From Odontocerum albicorne (Eukaryota; Arthropoda; Insecta; Trichoptera; Odontoceridae), in assembly GCA_949825065.1 (NCBI GenBank), contig OX463849.1, positions 6,138,001 to 6,202,000 on the forward strand: a DNA stretch of 64,000 nt, in the 5' to 3' direction. The notes under the pieces were generated by a model, which saw only the letters and a list, made by a program, of their open reading frames with translations, was not told the origin of the DNA and did no database searches. Positions 1 to 9,330 of this stretch are shown in pieces. The position numbers and the translations under genes are program-made. Every line of letters starts with the position of its first letter. Position 1 is the stretch's first letter.

Positions 1-265
1 ACAGGGCCTGAGAATAATGGGCTTGTGAGAATGTCACCTCGACCTAAAAGACAGTTCAGGGTTGACCTCAATATATTTATTTTTATTCGATTATCATCAG
101 AAAATTCTATTATTGGGTCTAAATTGGTCATAAACCGATTTTTCCATATCCTTTCAATATATCCGGCTAAAACCGGGTTCAACCGGTAGTAAATATGATA
201 AAACATCATAAAAAAACTACGTGACGTGTTATTTTATTATTCTTTTTTTATTGTTTTTTGTTTTT
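1..265. other. No feature recognised
   Basis: AT-rich sequence at the window edge. I see no coding potential, repeat unit or terminal inverted repeat here. Confidence 0.5.
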
Positions 266-380
266 ATCAAACACGGTTCATTCCACTTTTAAAAAGTGGA
301 ATTAACAGTTTTTGATAAAACAAATTACAATGTCTTTAAACCTCGACAATATTAATGCTTTAACTATAAATAATATATTC
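266..380 (+). repeat. Penelope-associated terminal repeat fragment
   Basis: This carries two signatures shared by many sites in the window. One is a 'TCAAACACtGTTTATTCCACTT' type arm and its complement (here a short palindrome around TTCCACTTTT). The other is the downstream block 'ACAATGTCTTTAAACCTC' leading into TTAACTATAAATAATATA. At 4.5-5.8 kb and 8.2 kb the same blocks directly flank GIY-YIG Penelope coding remnants. I therefore read it as a detached terminal piece of that element. Confidence 0.55.
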
Positions 381-399
381 TTTTTTTATTTTTTGTGTA

Positions 400-605
400 C
401 ATTGGTACAAACAGTATGTGAACTTAAGGCTGATGTATTTAATACGATTAAGAAAAGCACTCTGAGATGATTTGGGCATTAATAATAAATGAAAAATACA
501 GTCTAAATATGAGTGGAAGGCGTTATAGACTAAAACCAAAAAAAATATTGTGAGATCCAGTGAATGAAATTTTGAAAAAATAAATGTGAAACGCCAGAGA
601 AATAA
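400..605 (+). pseudogene. RTE-like non-LTR retrotransposon RT C-terminus relic
   Basis: Conceptual translation gives KKSTLR, a stop, then FGH, matching the RT-tail motif KSTLKWFGH seen in better copies at 8.4 kb, 39.4 kb and 53.6 kb. The upstream residues CELKADVFNTI also align with those copies (LKADVL-type). Stops and frameshifts are frequent, so it is dead. The likely 3' end of the same copy reappears at about 1025-1130. Confidence 0.55.
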
Positions 606-619
606 TGACAAAATAAGTC

Positions 620-815
620 ACTGTCCAGCGCAATCTACAGTGGTAGATCAAAATCTTCTTTATTTTTTTTATAAGTACTACGTTACGTAGTTATGAAAGA
701 GGAACTGCTCAAGGAAATTCTTTCTCCAATGGCCATACACCCGAGTATGATTAGAATAATAGTGACGACGGACTTAAGTTCCGACATCACGGGATAAGGA
801 AAGTGACTCGATGAT
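620..815. repeat. Dispersed repeat, second copy at 22013-22175
   Basis: The order of blocks 'CAGCGCAATCT', 'AACTGCTCAA', 'ACACCCGA', 'TAGTGACGACG' and 'GACATCACG' is shared with 22013-22175, with substitutions between them. No protein or TIR was recognised. It interrupts the RTE-like relic (400-605 and 1025-1130) and may be a separate insertion. Confidence 0.5.
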
Positions 816-1024
816 GAACGAATGACTTCAAATAGCCCACCAAGTTACCAGTGCATTCACAGGAAGTTTCAAATGTAAAAAACCTGTCCTTTGATGCCAC
901 CAGATTGGAGTAGCAATCACTCCGAAGATGAACCGATGTAAGGCTAAATGGAGTTAGTTCCCTTAAGAAATTACCGTCTCGATTTTCATCGCAATACCAC
1001 AAAATGTATGAGGTAAATGGATTA

Positions 1025-1130
1025 AGACGATGCAAAAGATGCGTACCACGATATAAAAGTCTGGTACTCTCTTATCTATACCTACTCCGACAGGAAAACG
1101 ACCTGATGATTTGTATGTAGTGCTATTACA
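1025..1130 (+). repeat. 3' end of RTE-like element
   Basis: The stretch with 'ACGATATAAAAGTCTGG' and 'GACAGGAAAACG' matches the 3' end of the RTE-like copy at 39635-39715, where it follows the RT coding relic. It is probably the tail of the relic starting at 400. Confidence 0.5.
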
Positions 1131-1158
1131 TATGTGGCGGTCGCTCACTCGAAATACT

Positions 1159-1527
1159 GTGGGCATTCATACACACGGTCAATGACCGATGAAATGACCT
1201 TCGCATTCCTCGATAAATCTAAATAAACAAGTCCGAAGGTCACACACTGGCCATTCAACCCATAGCCGAGCGGACCGCATTCCATACTAGAGAGAGAACG
1301 CACCACGCTTGTCTCGCCAGTTCCGTATTTGAATGATACCTACATACAACAATTAATCGTTTTGCATTCACAGAAACGAGACGTAGGCATATCGCGAGCG
1401 CATTCGCATTAGTAACGCATTAGTAACGTACGTTACTAATAAAATTCTTCTCTTTCCGCATTGCGATCTAACGTGTTTTATTATTTATCAACAAATCATC
1501 TCTTCCCTTAAGGACCGATCTCCTAAA
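1159..1527 (+). mobile_element. LTR-like repeat, copy 1 (degenerate)
   Basis: This is a diverged copy of the repeat at 10659-11081 and 46903-47377. Shared blocks in order are an initial TGTGGG, 'CGGTCAATGACCGATGAAA', 'GTCCGAAGGTCACA', 'GCATTCCA', 'GAGAACGCA', 'TCTCGCC', 'TTTCCGCATTGCGA' and a terminal CTCCTAAA. No target duplication is visible at this copy. The better copies carry a TATA box and a polyadenylation signal near the middle-right, which is the reason for the solo-LTR reading. Confidence 0.5.
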
Positions 1528-1733
1528 CATCAGATACCAGCAAGTTGCAAAATACAAGAAGCCGCTTTTGGTGGAGTACTTTTTTCGCTAAAACACTTCT
1601 TTTAGATATTAATCTTGACCTTAATTCTAGATAGAGTATGACAAAAGAAACAATTAAATCAGGAAGAAGTTTGATTAGAGCAGCATATTAATGAAAACAT
1701 ATTCTTTAAAAGGACTTTTTTCTATTGTTCCAG

Positions 1734-1867
1734 CTTTGCCGCGAAAGGACCCGAGAATCGAAGGTCTCCTGCCTCGGTACAACATCGGGGATGAGATAAG
1801 AGTGAACTGTACTTCAGACTCTTCCCTACCACCATCAGACCTTACGTGGTATGTCAATGATATTGAG
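1734..1867 (+). CDS. Beaten-path (Beat)-like Ig-domain exon
   Basis: This is an internal coding exon of 134 nt. The acceptor is a pyrimidine-rich tract ending TTGTTCCAG at 1733, and the donor is GAG|GTAAGA at 1868. The first intron interrupts a codon after base 1; the exon ends on a codon boundary. The translation reads LPRKDPRIEGLLPRY, NIGDEIRVNCTSD, SSLPPSDLTWYVNDIE. The RY-x-x-GD-x-x-x-x-NCTS cysteine strand, then PP-x-x-LTWY-x-N with the Ig core tryptophan, is typical of the Beat family of cell-surface or secreted Ig proteins used in motor-axon guidance, partners of the Side family. The base composition is clearly less AT-rich than its surroundings. An ATG lies in frame at 1691 but upstream of the acceptor, so it is probably intronic. 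No other Beat exon was found here. Confidence 0.72.
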
Positions 1868-2317
1868 GTAAGATATAACAAAAAAGGTTTTTTTATAATT
1901 CTTGGTGGTTGAAACAGTTTTCATTATTGGTATTGAAGCATTCCACTTTATGTTTAACGTGATTCCATTTTAAGCATAAAGTTATTTTTAATTATTTTTT
2001 GTTTTAATCATTTATTTAATTTGTTTTATAATAATTTACGGTCTTTATCGACCGTTAAAAGAAGGTTGAAATATGAATATTTATTTTGTAGTGCTCATGA
2101 ATGCGCATTAAACTTGTCACAATTCTAAATATTTATATGAATTATATTAACAAATATATCAAAAAGCAGTACGCACATGCATACCACACATAAAATACAA
2201 ACTTGAGACGGGTCAAGGCGTAATCAAATACCCTAACAAACAAAAAGAAAATAAGAACGAAAATTTACGTAGAATTACGTATGATCGAACCACTTCAGTA
2301 TATAAAAAAACGAAACG
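1868..2317. other. Probable intron, nothing recognised
   Basis: AT-rich sequence starting with the donor GTAAGA of the Beat-like exon. I see no further exon or repeat before the minisatellite. Confidence 0.45.
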
Positions 2318-2890
2318 CATATTTCCAGATGTCTCAAAAAATTTACATCGAAACTTTAACATATTTCCAGATGACTTAAAAAAATTACATCGAAACTTTA
2401 GCATATTTCCAGAGGTCTCAAAAAATTTACATCGAAACTTTAACATATTTCCAGATGACTTAAAAAAATTACATCGAAACTTTAGCATATTTCCAGAGGT
2501 CTCAAAAAATTTACATCGAAACTTTAGTATATTTCCAGATGTCTCAAAAAATTTACATCGAAACTTTAGCATATTTCCAGATGTCTCAAAAATTTTACAC
2601 CGAAACTTTAGCATATTTCCAGTTGTCTCAAAAAATTTACACCGAAACTTGAGCATATTTCCAGATGTTTCAAAAATTTACATCGAAACTTTAGCATATT
2701 TCCAGATGTCTCAAAAATTTTACACCGAAACTTTAGCATATTTCCAGTTGTCTCAAAAAATTTACACCGAAACTTGAGCATATTTCCAGATGTTTCAAAA
2801 ATTTACATCGAAACTTAAGCATTTTTCCAGATGTCTCAAAAATTTATATCGAAACTTTAGCATATTTCTAGATGTCTCAAAAAATTAATG
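2318..2890. repeat. 42-bp minisatellite, about 13-14 copies
   Basis: The unit begins CATATTTCCAGATGTCTC and continues AAAAAATTTACATCGAAACTTTAG. Variants GATGACTT, GAGGTCTC and GTTGTCTC recur in an interleaved order. The length of 42 is a multiple of three, so one reverse frame stays open as a repetitive 14-residue peptide (2213-2656, minus). That open frame is a by-product of the repeat and not a gene. Confidence 0.9.
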
Positions 2891-3119
2891 AGAAACGGCA
2901 TGATGGTATATATTTACATGTATGTATATATACATGGTACATATAGCGGTACTTTTTCAATACAACAATTACATCCAACCATTAAGGTTATCGTGGATAC
3001 GTAAAATACGTCTAATGTCATTTCGATGAAGTACTTTTTACACTACATAGTTGTTCAAAGTGCAAACTACACAACCTCATCATAACAGACTTCACATTGT
3101 TTAAGATTTTTTTTATAGT

Positions 3120-3350
3120 TTAACCCTGAGAGCGCTACGAGAAAAAAATATAATTGTCTAGTGCTGAGATATATTTACGATTCGGACGTTCGTGATAAAT
3201 ATTTATTTTAAACAACAAAAAAACAAAAAAAAACTATTTTTACAACATAAATATATTTTAGAATATGTACCCTTGTATTCTAAATGAATGATAAAGGGTA
3301 GAACAAATTTCTTCCCCTGCTATAGCAGTGCGCCGATCTCTCAGGGTTAA
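3120..3350. mobile_element. TTAA-flanked MITE (family E)
   Basis: A 231-bp element bounded by TTAA on both sides. Its terminal inverted repeat is CCCTGAGAG at the left and CTCTCAGGG at the right. TTAA target duplications with TIRs starting CCC are characteristic of piggyBac-type transposons. It is non-coding and therefore non-autonomous. Confidence 0.65.
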
Positions 3351-3354
3351 AACA

Positions 3355-3960
3355 AATTTTTGTTTACTTTTTGGCCAAGAGGTGGCGCCGCTTGCATAAA
3401 ATCAACCAAATAAAGAACGTTACCAACGCTCTGTGCGAGGTTTCACATCTGACCGGAGTCAGAATGGTTGAAGGAATCGTTGTCGTTACTGGATCTCGTG
3501 GTCGAGGATCCTCTCATCATTTCAACGTCAATTCTGTTGGAAAGCGAAACTGTGCTGTGGAGTTTTTTCTCCTCTTTAAGTGAGCGAACCGTTGAACACT
3601 AGCAAACTCACAGCTCTGTACTGGATCAGTTGACACATTAAAGGGCCACGATCGGAGTACACTGGCATGTTTTTTCCTTTCTTTTTATTTTAAGAATAGA
3701 TATGAATTAAGTCAAAGGTATCCATATACCCTTGAATACTAGGTGGAAAAAATACCTGTGTCATTCGAGAGGAGAAGCACAGCGAAGAGTCGAATTGGCG
3801 ACATCTCGCACGGAAGTCCAGAATGTTACCGAGCGGCTATGCACCTCTGTATTGTTTTCGCTTCAAGACTGGAAAAATATTGTTAAGGCCTTATCATGTA
3901 GATCACGACCCTCAGCCATAGGGATGATGACTAGTGAATAGGGATGATGACTAGTGAATA
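3355..3960. other. Less AT-rich unclassified segment
   Basis: The stretch 3365-3650 is distinctly richer in G+C than its surroundings and contains a 70-codon open frame (3371-3583, +) with no similarity I recognise. Around 3918-3957 a 20-bp block 'AGGGATGATGACTAGTGAAT' is directly repeated twice. I cannot tell whether this is an old transposon or a host exon or regulatory segment. Confidence 0.3.
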
Positions 3961-4504
3961 GAGTTTTAATTTTAGAGATATGAAAAACCTTATATCATAA
4001 ACCAGGTATTTTTTTAAAAAGGCGTTAAATTTATTGTTTTAAATCTTTCATTTTTTCCCTTCAAGTATGGAAAAATTAGATTTTATTTATGGAAAACTAA
4101 TCTTAAATAATTAAATTTTCGGTAATATAAATTCGATAAAGGAAATTTTGAAATTGCTATAAATTCATTTTCGCCAAAAACAGATGAAATAGTTCGCGTT
4201 TCGCAAATTTACGATATATTTACTATAATTTAAAATTTGTTGAGTTTTACTATATAATTCCTTACTAAAAACGCACCTAGATTAAACAAGTTAGATCACG
4301 TATGTTCAAAGTACAATACTTAAAAAAACCTGATTGAAAAAAGGTCTACAAATGGAACTAGTCTGGTACTCATTCCAAAATGTTAAGATCACCATAAACA
4401 GTGGTTCATTGATGTCTTATAGTACATAGCTTTTTATCATATTTACATTTTAAATTGACCAAAATTATTTCAAAAGTCTGAATATGAAATAAATGTTTCA
4501 TTTG
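3961..4504. other. AT-rich, nothing recognised
   Basis: No coding remnant, tandem repeat or TIR was seen. Confidence 0.5.
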
Positions 4505-5430
4505 TAATTTATTTTAACAAACACTGTTTATTCCACTTTTTTTTTTTTATGACGGTATAACCCTACCGGTTTCAAGGCTTTCACCTCATCTTCAGGGGAG
4601 CGTAAACAAGACTAAATGCTGTTCGGACTGGCACCGATATAGACACTTCAACGGTTGGAGGCGGGAGGGGTGAGAGGAAAGCTAGGTATAATTTCGGCCA
4701 AGAGCGGGGAGATTTTGGGGAAATAAGTATTCAGCAGATGCTCTGATCGGTATACTGACTTAGAAATTTCTAGGGCCTCCAATCTGTCCAATCTATTTCC
4801 GTTGTCGCTAATATGTAAGAATTTGGCATCATCGATAGAAAAAGTATGATTCTCACGGTGACAATGATTAGCCATTTCAGAATAAATTAGAGGATTTGTT
4901 AAAGCAGATTGGTGTTCACGAAATCTCTTTTCAAAAGATCTTCCTGTCTTTCCTATATAGAAATTATCACAGTCAGCACATAAAAGTTTATACACACCGC
5001 TGTTGTTAAGTATTCCATTTTTGCCTTTCCCATTAAATAAGAGTTTCCGGAGATTAAAGTTAGTGTAAAAAGCTGGCTTTATGTGACTTGGAATATTTTT
5101 GGTTATTTCATTTGATATATTTTTTATAAATAGGACTTTGCTCCATTTATAGGTATGCTTATAGGTGTCGTTAAATATATAATCTTTTATAAGTTTCTTT
5201 TTTGTTTTGTTTTTTAAAAGTGAATCAATGAGGCTTCCAGGATAGCCATTATTTGTAGCAATTTTTTTTGATGGTTATTAATTCCTTTTTAAAATTGTCG
5301 TCGGTTAATGGGACACTGAGCAATCTATGAAGCATACAGTTAAAGGCGGCGAACTTATGATTATTAGGATGGTTAGAAGTTGCTGGTATTATAGAGTCTG
5401 AATAAGTATTTTTCCTATATATATCTAATT
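4505..5430 (-). mobile_element. Penelope-like element, 5'-truncated copy A
   Basis: A minus-strand Penelope-like retroelement fragment. It holds the end of the reverse transcriptase, the linker, the GIY-YIG endonuclease and a terminal region with the palindrome-prone motif at 4556-4602. Its 3' part is repeated in inverted orientation immediately downstream (5426-5850), giving arms of about 360 bp around a spacer of about 535 bp. Such inverted partial copies are common for Penelope elements. Confidence 0.8.
4648..5425 (-). pseudogene. Penelope RT C-terminus and GIY-YIG endonuclease remnant
   Basis: Reading on the minus strand from about 5425, the conceptual translation contains TYSDSIIPATSNHPNNHKFA, then AFNCMLHRLLSVPLT and NNGYPGSLID. 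These are typical of the Penelope RT thumb and linker. An open GIY-YIG domain follows (4648-4995 is continuous). Visible elements are GVYKLLCADC, a C-x2-C pair; the YIG motif in NFYIGKTGR; the conserved arginine region FEKRFREH; NHCHRENH; and LEALEI, with a candidate catalytic glutamate. The RT half appears to need a frame shift near the T-run at 5259-5268 and lacks the catalytic palm, so it cannot be autonomous. Confidence 0.8.
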
Positions 5431-5850
5431 TATTCTGAAATGGCTAATCATTGTCACCGTGAGAATCATACTTTTTCTATCGATGATGCCAAATTCTTAC
5501 ATATTAGCGACAACGGAAATAGATTGGACAGATTGGAGGCCCTAGAAATTTCTAAGTCAGTATACCGATCAGAGCATCTGCTGAATACTTATTTCCCCAA
5601 AATCTCCCCGCTCTTGGCCGAAATTATACCTAGCCTTCCTCTCACCCCTCCCGCCTCCAACCGTTGAAGTGTCTATATCGGTGCCAGTCCGAACAGCATT
5701 TAGTCTTGTTTACGCTCCCCTGAAGATGAGGTGAAAGCCTTGAAACCGGTAGGGTTATACCGTCATAAAAAAAGTGGAATAAACAGTGTTTGTTAAAATA
5801 AATTACAATGTCTTTAAACCTCCACAACGTTAATGCCTTAACTATAAACA
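5426..5850 (+). mobile_element. Penelope-like element, inverted partial copy B
   Basis: This copy starts at the CTAATTTATTCTGAAATGG junction and repeats the last 75 or so codons of the GIY-YIG ORF (5440-5667, MANHCHRENH through LTPPASNR) plus the terminal region in plus orientation. It is nearly identical to the complement of 4529-4890, so the two copies are young relative to each other or were generated together. The right end runs into 'ACAATGTCTTTAAACCTCC' and TTAACTATAAACAAAA. Confidence 0.8.
5713..5754 (+). ncRNA. Candidate hammerhead-ribozyme-like motif (PLE terminal region)
   Basis: In order the sequence shows CCC; CTGAAGA (fits CUGANGA); a short stem AGG...CCT with loop TGAAAG; GAAAC; the self-complementary ACCGGT; A; then GGG that could pair with the initial CCC. 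This resembles the minimal type-I hammerheads reported in Penelope-like retroelements, with GUA as the cleavage triplet. One or two extra bases separate CTGANGA from the stem, and stem III has no loop, so activity (perhaps as a dimer) is uncertain. Related copies lie at 4556-4602, 8274-8315, 38186-38226, 39838-39885, 40042-40081, 50697-50738 and 63710-63752. Confidence 0.35.
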
Positions 5851-5859
5851 AAATGTTTC

Positions 5860-6710
5860 ATTTATTCAATCAATGACATCATTGATTCGTTGAAACTTTT
5901 CAAAAAGCTTTTTTCTCAGTTAATAAACGCGAACAAGACTATCAAGATTTGTCATAAAAAGGGTAGAATATGGAACTTAATTCCATGATTGCATCATCAA
6001 TATTTACGTTAAGAGAGACTTGAAAAACTTTTATATAGCTGTCTTTTATTTATCTTCCTTAGCCTTTCCGTAGCCTTAAATTCATTTCCTCTAAATATAC
6101 CAATATTGATAGTGATTGTTCATTCATTTGTTTTTTTTTTGTTACGTCTATTACGTATTAAAACTGTTTTAATGTATTCAGAATGAGCAGGTTGGCTGGA
6201 AGAAATTGCTGTCTATCAATAAACCCCCCAAATATACAATGTTGAACTATGTATAGTACACAAAATAATAAAAATAAAATAAATGCAATTCTACTATTTG
6301 GCCTAATGGGTAAGAAAAAGGAGAATCAAAAAGCAATTTTAAATATTACAAAACCTCGAAAGAAATACGAGAATGCATATTAAAGAATAAAAGGCTCTCG
6401 GTTTGTGACATAAAGTTTTCATAAAAAAATTCCTTCGCAGTACAGTTTTATTCCTTTCTCAAAGAACACTCATAAGATATCCTTTCAAGAATACCTCATT
6501 AGAATGTTTAAGGATTATGATGCATTGTCTTTGTGCTCTCCAACTATTCAAGAGGAAGATAGACAAAGGTTTGAGGAAACAAAGGTTGTAAAACAAGGAT
6601 GCATAACATCACTACTCTTTGTTATCTAATTGCAGCAATAGTTAGGAGCATTCATTCTACCTGTGTTTGGCGATTAAATTCACTGTTGAACTACGCCCAA
6701 AAATCCTTGG
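5860..6710. other. AT-rich, one LINE/SINE 3' tail
   Basis: Mostly featureless. At 6175-6290 (+) 'GGTTGGCTGGAAGAAATTGC' followed by ATCAATAAACCCCCC and an A-rich stretch of AATAAAA repeats matches the 3' tail shared by LINEs and SINEs elsewhere in the window (for example 9230-9330). Confidence 0.45.
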
Positions 6711-7319
6711 TTAACCTTTCCCTTCCTGTGTTAAAAAAATCCGCGCGTTCCGGCTGTATATTCAATACACATCAGCACACATGTAAAAATGAGCGATTTA
6801 AAATAAAAAAAATAAGGATATTCATAGCCAATTGCTTAAATTTATTAAATTTGAATTCAAAAGTGATAATAATTGAAATTTAATTGTTGAAAAAATGAAA
6901 AAACCATCGGCCGACGTTCACAAAACAGGCGAAGAGACCACCTCAAACGAATGCCCGCGAGCTACTGAAGCGAACGAACTGAAATTATATTTATTGCCTT
7001 CCCATATATCGAAGTAGTGTGAGAGTGACACGTAAATAGCGTCGCTTCCTCACCCATAGCGGATTTTTAGAATGAATATACCTACGTCACGCACTAGCAC
7101 ATGTTTAATTGTATTTGTGAATTTATTCCCGATTTTCACAAAATATCTCTGATGGGGCTGATAAGAGCTAATTATTATTAATATTTTTTTTTTCAATGTG
7201 TAAATATATAACGGAGGAATATCTAAAATCTGAACCCAGTATTTATTATATTTATAGAGATATTAAAGTTTTTAGAAGCAATGTGTACTAGTTACACATC
7301 ACAGGTAAGGAAGGGTTAA
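6711..7319 (-). mobile_element. TTAA-flanked MITE, family A1
   Basis: 609 bp bounded by TTAA (6711-6714 and 7316-7319). Termini are CCTTTCCCTTCCTGTG and the complement of CCCTTCCTTACCTGTG. It matches 23698-24201, 24485-25108 and 31528-32396. Next to one end is the near-palindrome TGTGTACTAGTTACACA. It is non-coding. The TTAA target and C-rich TIR suggest mobilisation by a piggyBac-type transposase. Confidence 0.75.
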
Positions 7320-7344
7320 GAGATTTTAACTAACATTTTGGTTG

Positions 7345-7545
7345 TAATTGTTTTATCAAACACTGTTTATGACGCTTTATGTAACGGTATAATCCTACCG
7401 ATTTCAAGGTTTTCACCTCATCATCAGGGAGCACAAGCAATTATGTTACATTAAGTCGAATTAACAGTGTTTGATAAAAACAAATTACAATGTCTTTAAA
7501 CCTCCACAATGGTAATTCCTTAACAATAAAAAATATAAAATACAA
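7345..7545 (+). repeat. Penelope-associated terminal unit
   Basis: A compact unit. The arm 'TTTATCAAACACTGTTTA' is followed by the complement of the GAAACCGGTAGGG motif and later by AACAGTGTTTGATAAAAA, so the ends are inverted repeats. It then continues 'ACAATGTCTTTAAACCTCC'. It has no coding part and is likely a solo terminal unit of the Penelope family. Confidence 0.6.
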
Positions 7546-7689
7546 AATTTTGTTGCTTTTGATTCATCTAAATTATCTATTTATTAATTATTCTAACGCC
7601 ATTAAGTGGCCAAATATAATTCAATGTCCCAGCGTTACAATGAAATATTTCTCAAATAATGGATTTTTTGTTCATTCATTTATACATAC

Positions 7690-7810
7690 CACCAAGTCAC
7701 CTTCCTGATGGGATTCCAAATCTTCCTATCTCGACACACCACTCTCCACTCTACCACTCTCTTCATTATATCCATATACCTTCTCACACATTTTCTACGA
7801 TTTCTCTTAC
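7690..7810 (-). pseudogene. RTE-like RT tail fragment
   Basis: Minus-strand translation gives RRKCVRRYMDIM and VVCRDRKIWNP, which match the R-x-CMRR-x-MDVEE and VCRDR-x-RW signature at the end of RTE-like RT proteins. The piece is short, broken, and truncated by the Penelope element that starts at about 7811. Confidence 0.5.
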
Positions 7811-8227
7811 TTTACTAATTTTAATCTTCGGAAACTCTTATTTAATGGGAAAGGCACAAATGGAATACTTAGCAACAGTGGTGTGTATAAACATTTATGT
7901 GCTGACTATGATAATTTCTATATAGGAAAGATAGGAAGATCTTTTGAAAAGAGATTTCGTGAACGCAAATCCGCTTTAACAAATCCTCTAATTTATTCTG
8001 AAATGGCCAATCATTGTCACCGTGAAAACTATCCTTTTTCTATCGATAATGCCAAATTCTTACATATCAGTAGTAACGGAAATAAATTGGACAGATTAGA
8101 GGCCCTAGAAATTTCTCAGTCAGTACATCGATCCGAACATCTGGTAAACAGTTATATCACAAAAATCTCTCCGCTCTTGGCCGAAATCATCCCATGCCTC
8201 CCTTACCCTTCAGTCCCCAACCGTTGA
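7811..8227 (+). pseudogene. Penelope GIY-YIG endonuclease remnant, copy C
   Basis: The plus-strand frame reads TNFNLRKLLFNGKGTNG, ILSNSGVYKHLCADYDN, FYIGKIGRSFEKRF and so on to IPCLPYPSVPNR. It is the same linker/GIY-YIG segment as copy A but more diverged. The second cysteine of the C-x2-C pair is replaced (CADY), which would disrupt the expected zinc-binding site. Only the C-terminal part of the polyprotein is present. The terminal region 8228-8375 follows directly. Confidence 0.75.
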
Positions 8228-8375
8228 AGCGTGTATATCGGTACCAGTTCGAACAGAATTAAGTATTGTTTGTGCTCCCCTGAAGATGAGGTGAAAGCCT
8301 TGAAACCGGTAGGGTTATACCATTACAAAAAAGTGGAATAAACAGTGTTTGATAAAAATAAATTACAATTTCTAC
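8228..8375 (+). repeat. Penelope terminal region with hammerhead-like motif
   Basis: Continues from the GIY-YIG remnant through 'GTGCTCCCCTGAAGATGAGG', the CCTTGAAACCGGTAGGG core and AAGTGGAATAAACAGTGTTT. The core (8274-8315) is identical to that of copy B although the surrounding sequence is diverged. Confidence 0.7.
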
Positions 8376-8620
8376 GTTTTCTTTTTTCATAATATCATTC
8401 ACTTGGTCTAACCATCAGATCCTTCTTTCACCCGACTTTAGCTCACATTTGCTGTATAAATATGTTTTGTAAGAATTTTTCATTCATTCGTTTTACATGT
8501 CCAAACCATCTCAGAGTGTTCTTCTTTGTCTTATTCAACACATCAGCATTAAGTTCAAACTCATTCTTAATCACAGAATTCAATATTCTGACATAACGTA
8601 CATTGTCTCCCTACGATTTT
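8370..8620 (-). pseudogene. RTE-like RT C-terminus relic
   Basis: Minus-strand translation gives VRYVRILNSVIKNEFELNAD, VLNKTKKNTLRWFGHVKRMN and then a frameshifted tail ending near a DQVNDIMKK-like segment. This is the standard C-terminal segment of insect RTE/endonuclease-RT ORFs. It has internal stops and no upstream RT palm. Confidence 0.65.
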
Positions 8621-8639
8621 ATTTTTTCTAATTTTTACA

Positions 8640-9115
8640 TCAAAAGTAATTTTCAAATCCTTCAGTTCATAAGAAAAATTATTTCAGAATTTTCTTATAT
8701 TAAGACATATTGGTTCATGGTTCATTCATAATCTTTCTTTCATAAAATATTGAGCGATATGATTGATTTCTCTTGTTATTTCAAAATTAAATTTTTCGCG
8801 AATCACGAGGCGTGCAGATTTTTTTTATGTAAAGAGAACAAATTGAAAAATTTCTTGGAAATTCTATTTTCCCTTTTCTTCTTCGAATATGATTTAATGT
8901 AGCATATTTGGACATTTTAAAAATAATTTAATTTTATAAAAGGGAATTTTACATTTCATTTCTTATTATTTTGCGTGAAAAGAGTAAATTGTATTTGTTT
9001 AACAAATTTTTTAAATTGTAAAATTACAAGAAAAAAAATGTTTTTGTTACTAAAAAAACTAATTTTAAACAAAAATTTTTTACAATTCCGCTATAAAATA
9101 ATCGTCGTTAAATAG
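8640..9115. other. AT-rich, nothing recognised
   Basis: Homopolymeric A and T runs only. Confidence 0.5.
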
Positions 9116-9179
9116 GTTCACAGGCTTTTGAGGTTGTTATTTTATGTGGTAATGGTAAGTATGTTTATGGATTTCGTGA

Positions 9180-9330
9180 GGATGTATAGTCATTTGAATG
9201 ATTTATGCGACCACGTAACTTGCTTCATTTACTTTTGTCTGGTTGGTTGGAAGAGATTGCCGCCTGGCAATAAACCCACCAGATTGTTTTGCAATAAAAG
9301 TGTTAAATAAAATAAATAAGTATAAATACG
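9180..9330 (+). repeat. LINE 3' untranslated end
   Basis: Contains 'CGTAACTTGCTTCATTTACT', then 'TGGTTGGAAGAGATTGCCG', CCTGGCAATAAACCCACC and an AAATAAAATAAATAA tail. The same order appears on the opposite strand at 9680-9790 at the end of a LINE coding relic. This copy is a short 5'-truncated insertion. Confidence 0.6.

Noticed and set aside
2213..2656. 147-codon reverse open frame with a repeated 14-residue peptide
   Set aside because: It is a reading of the 42-bp minisatellite; the unit length is divisible by three so the frame stays open.
3732..3941. 69-codon open frame containing RVELATSRTEVQNVT
   Set aside because: It resembles a recurrent spurious translation of dispersed repeats and lacks domain, start or splice support.
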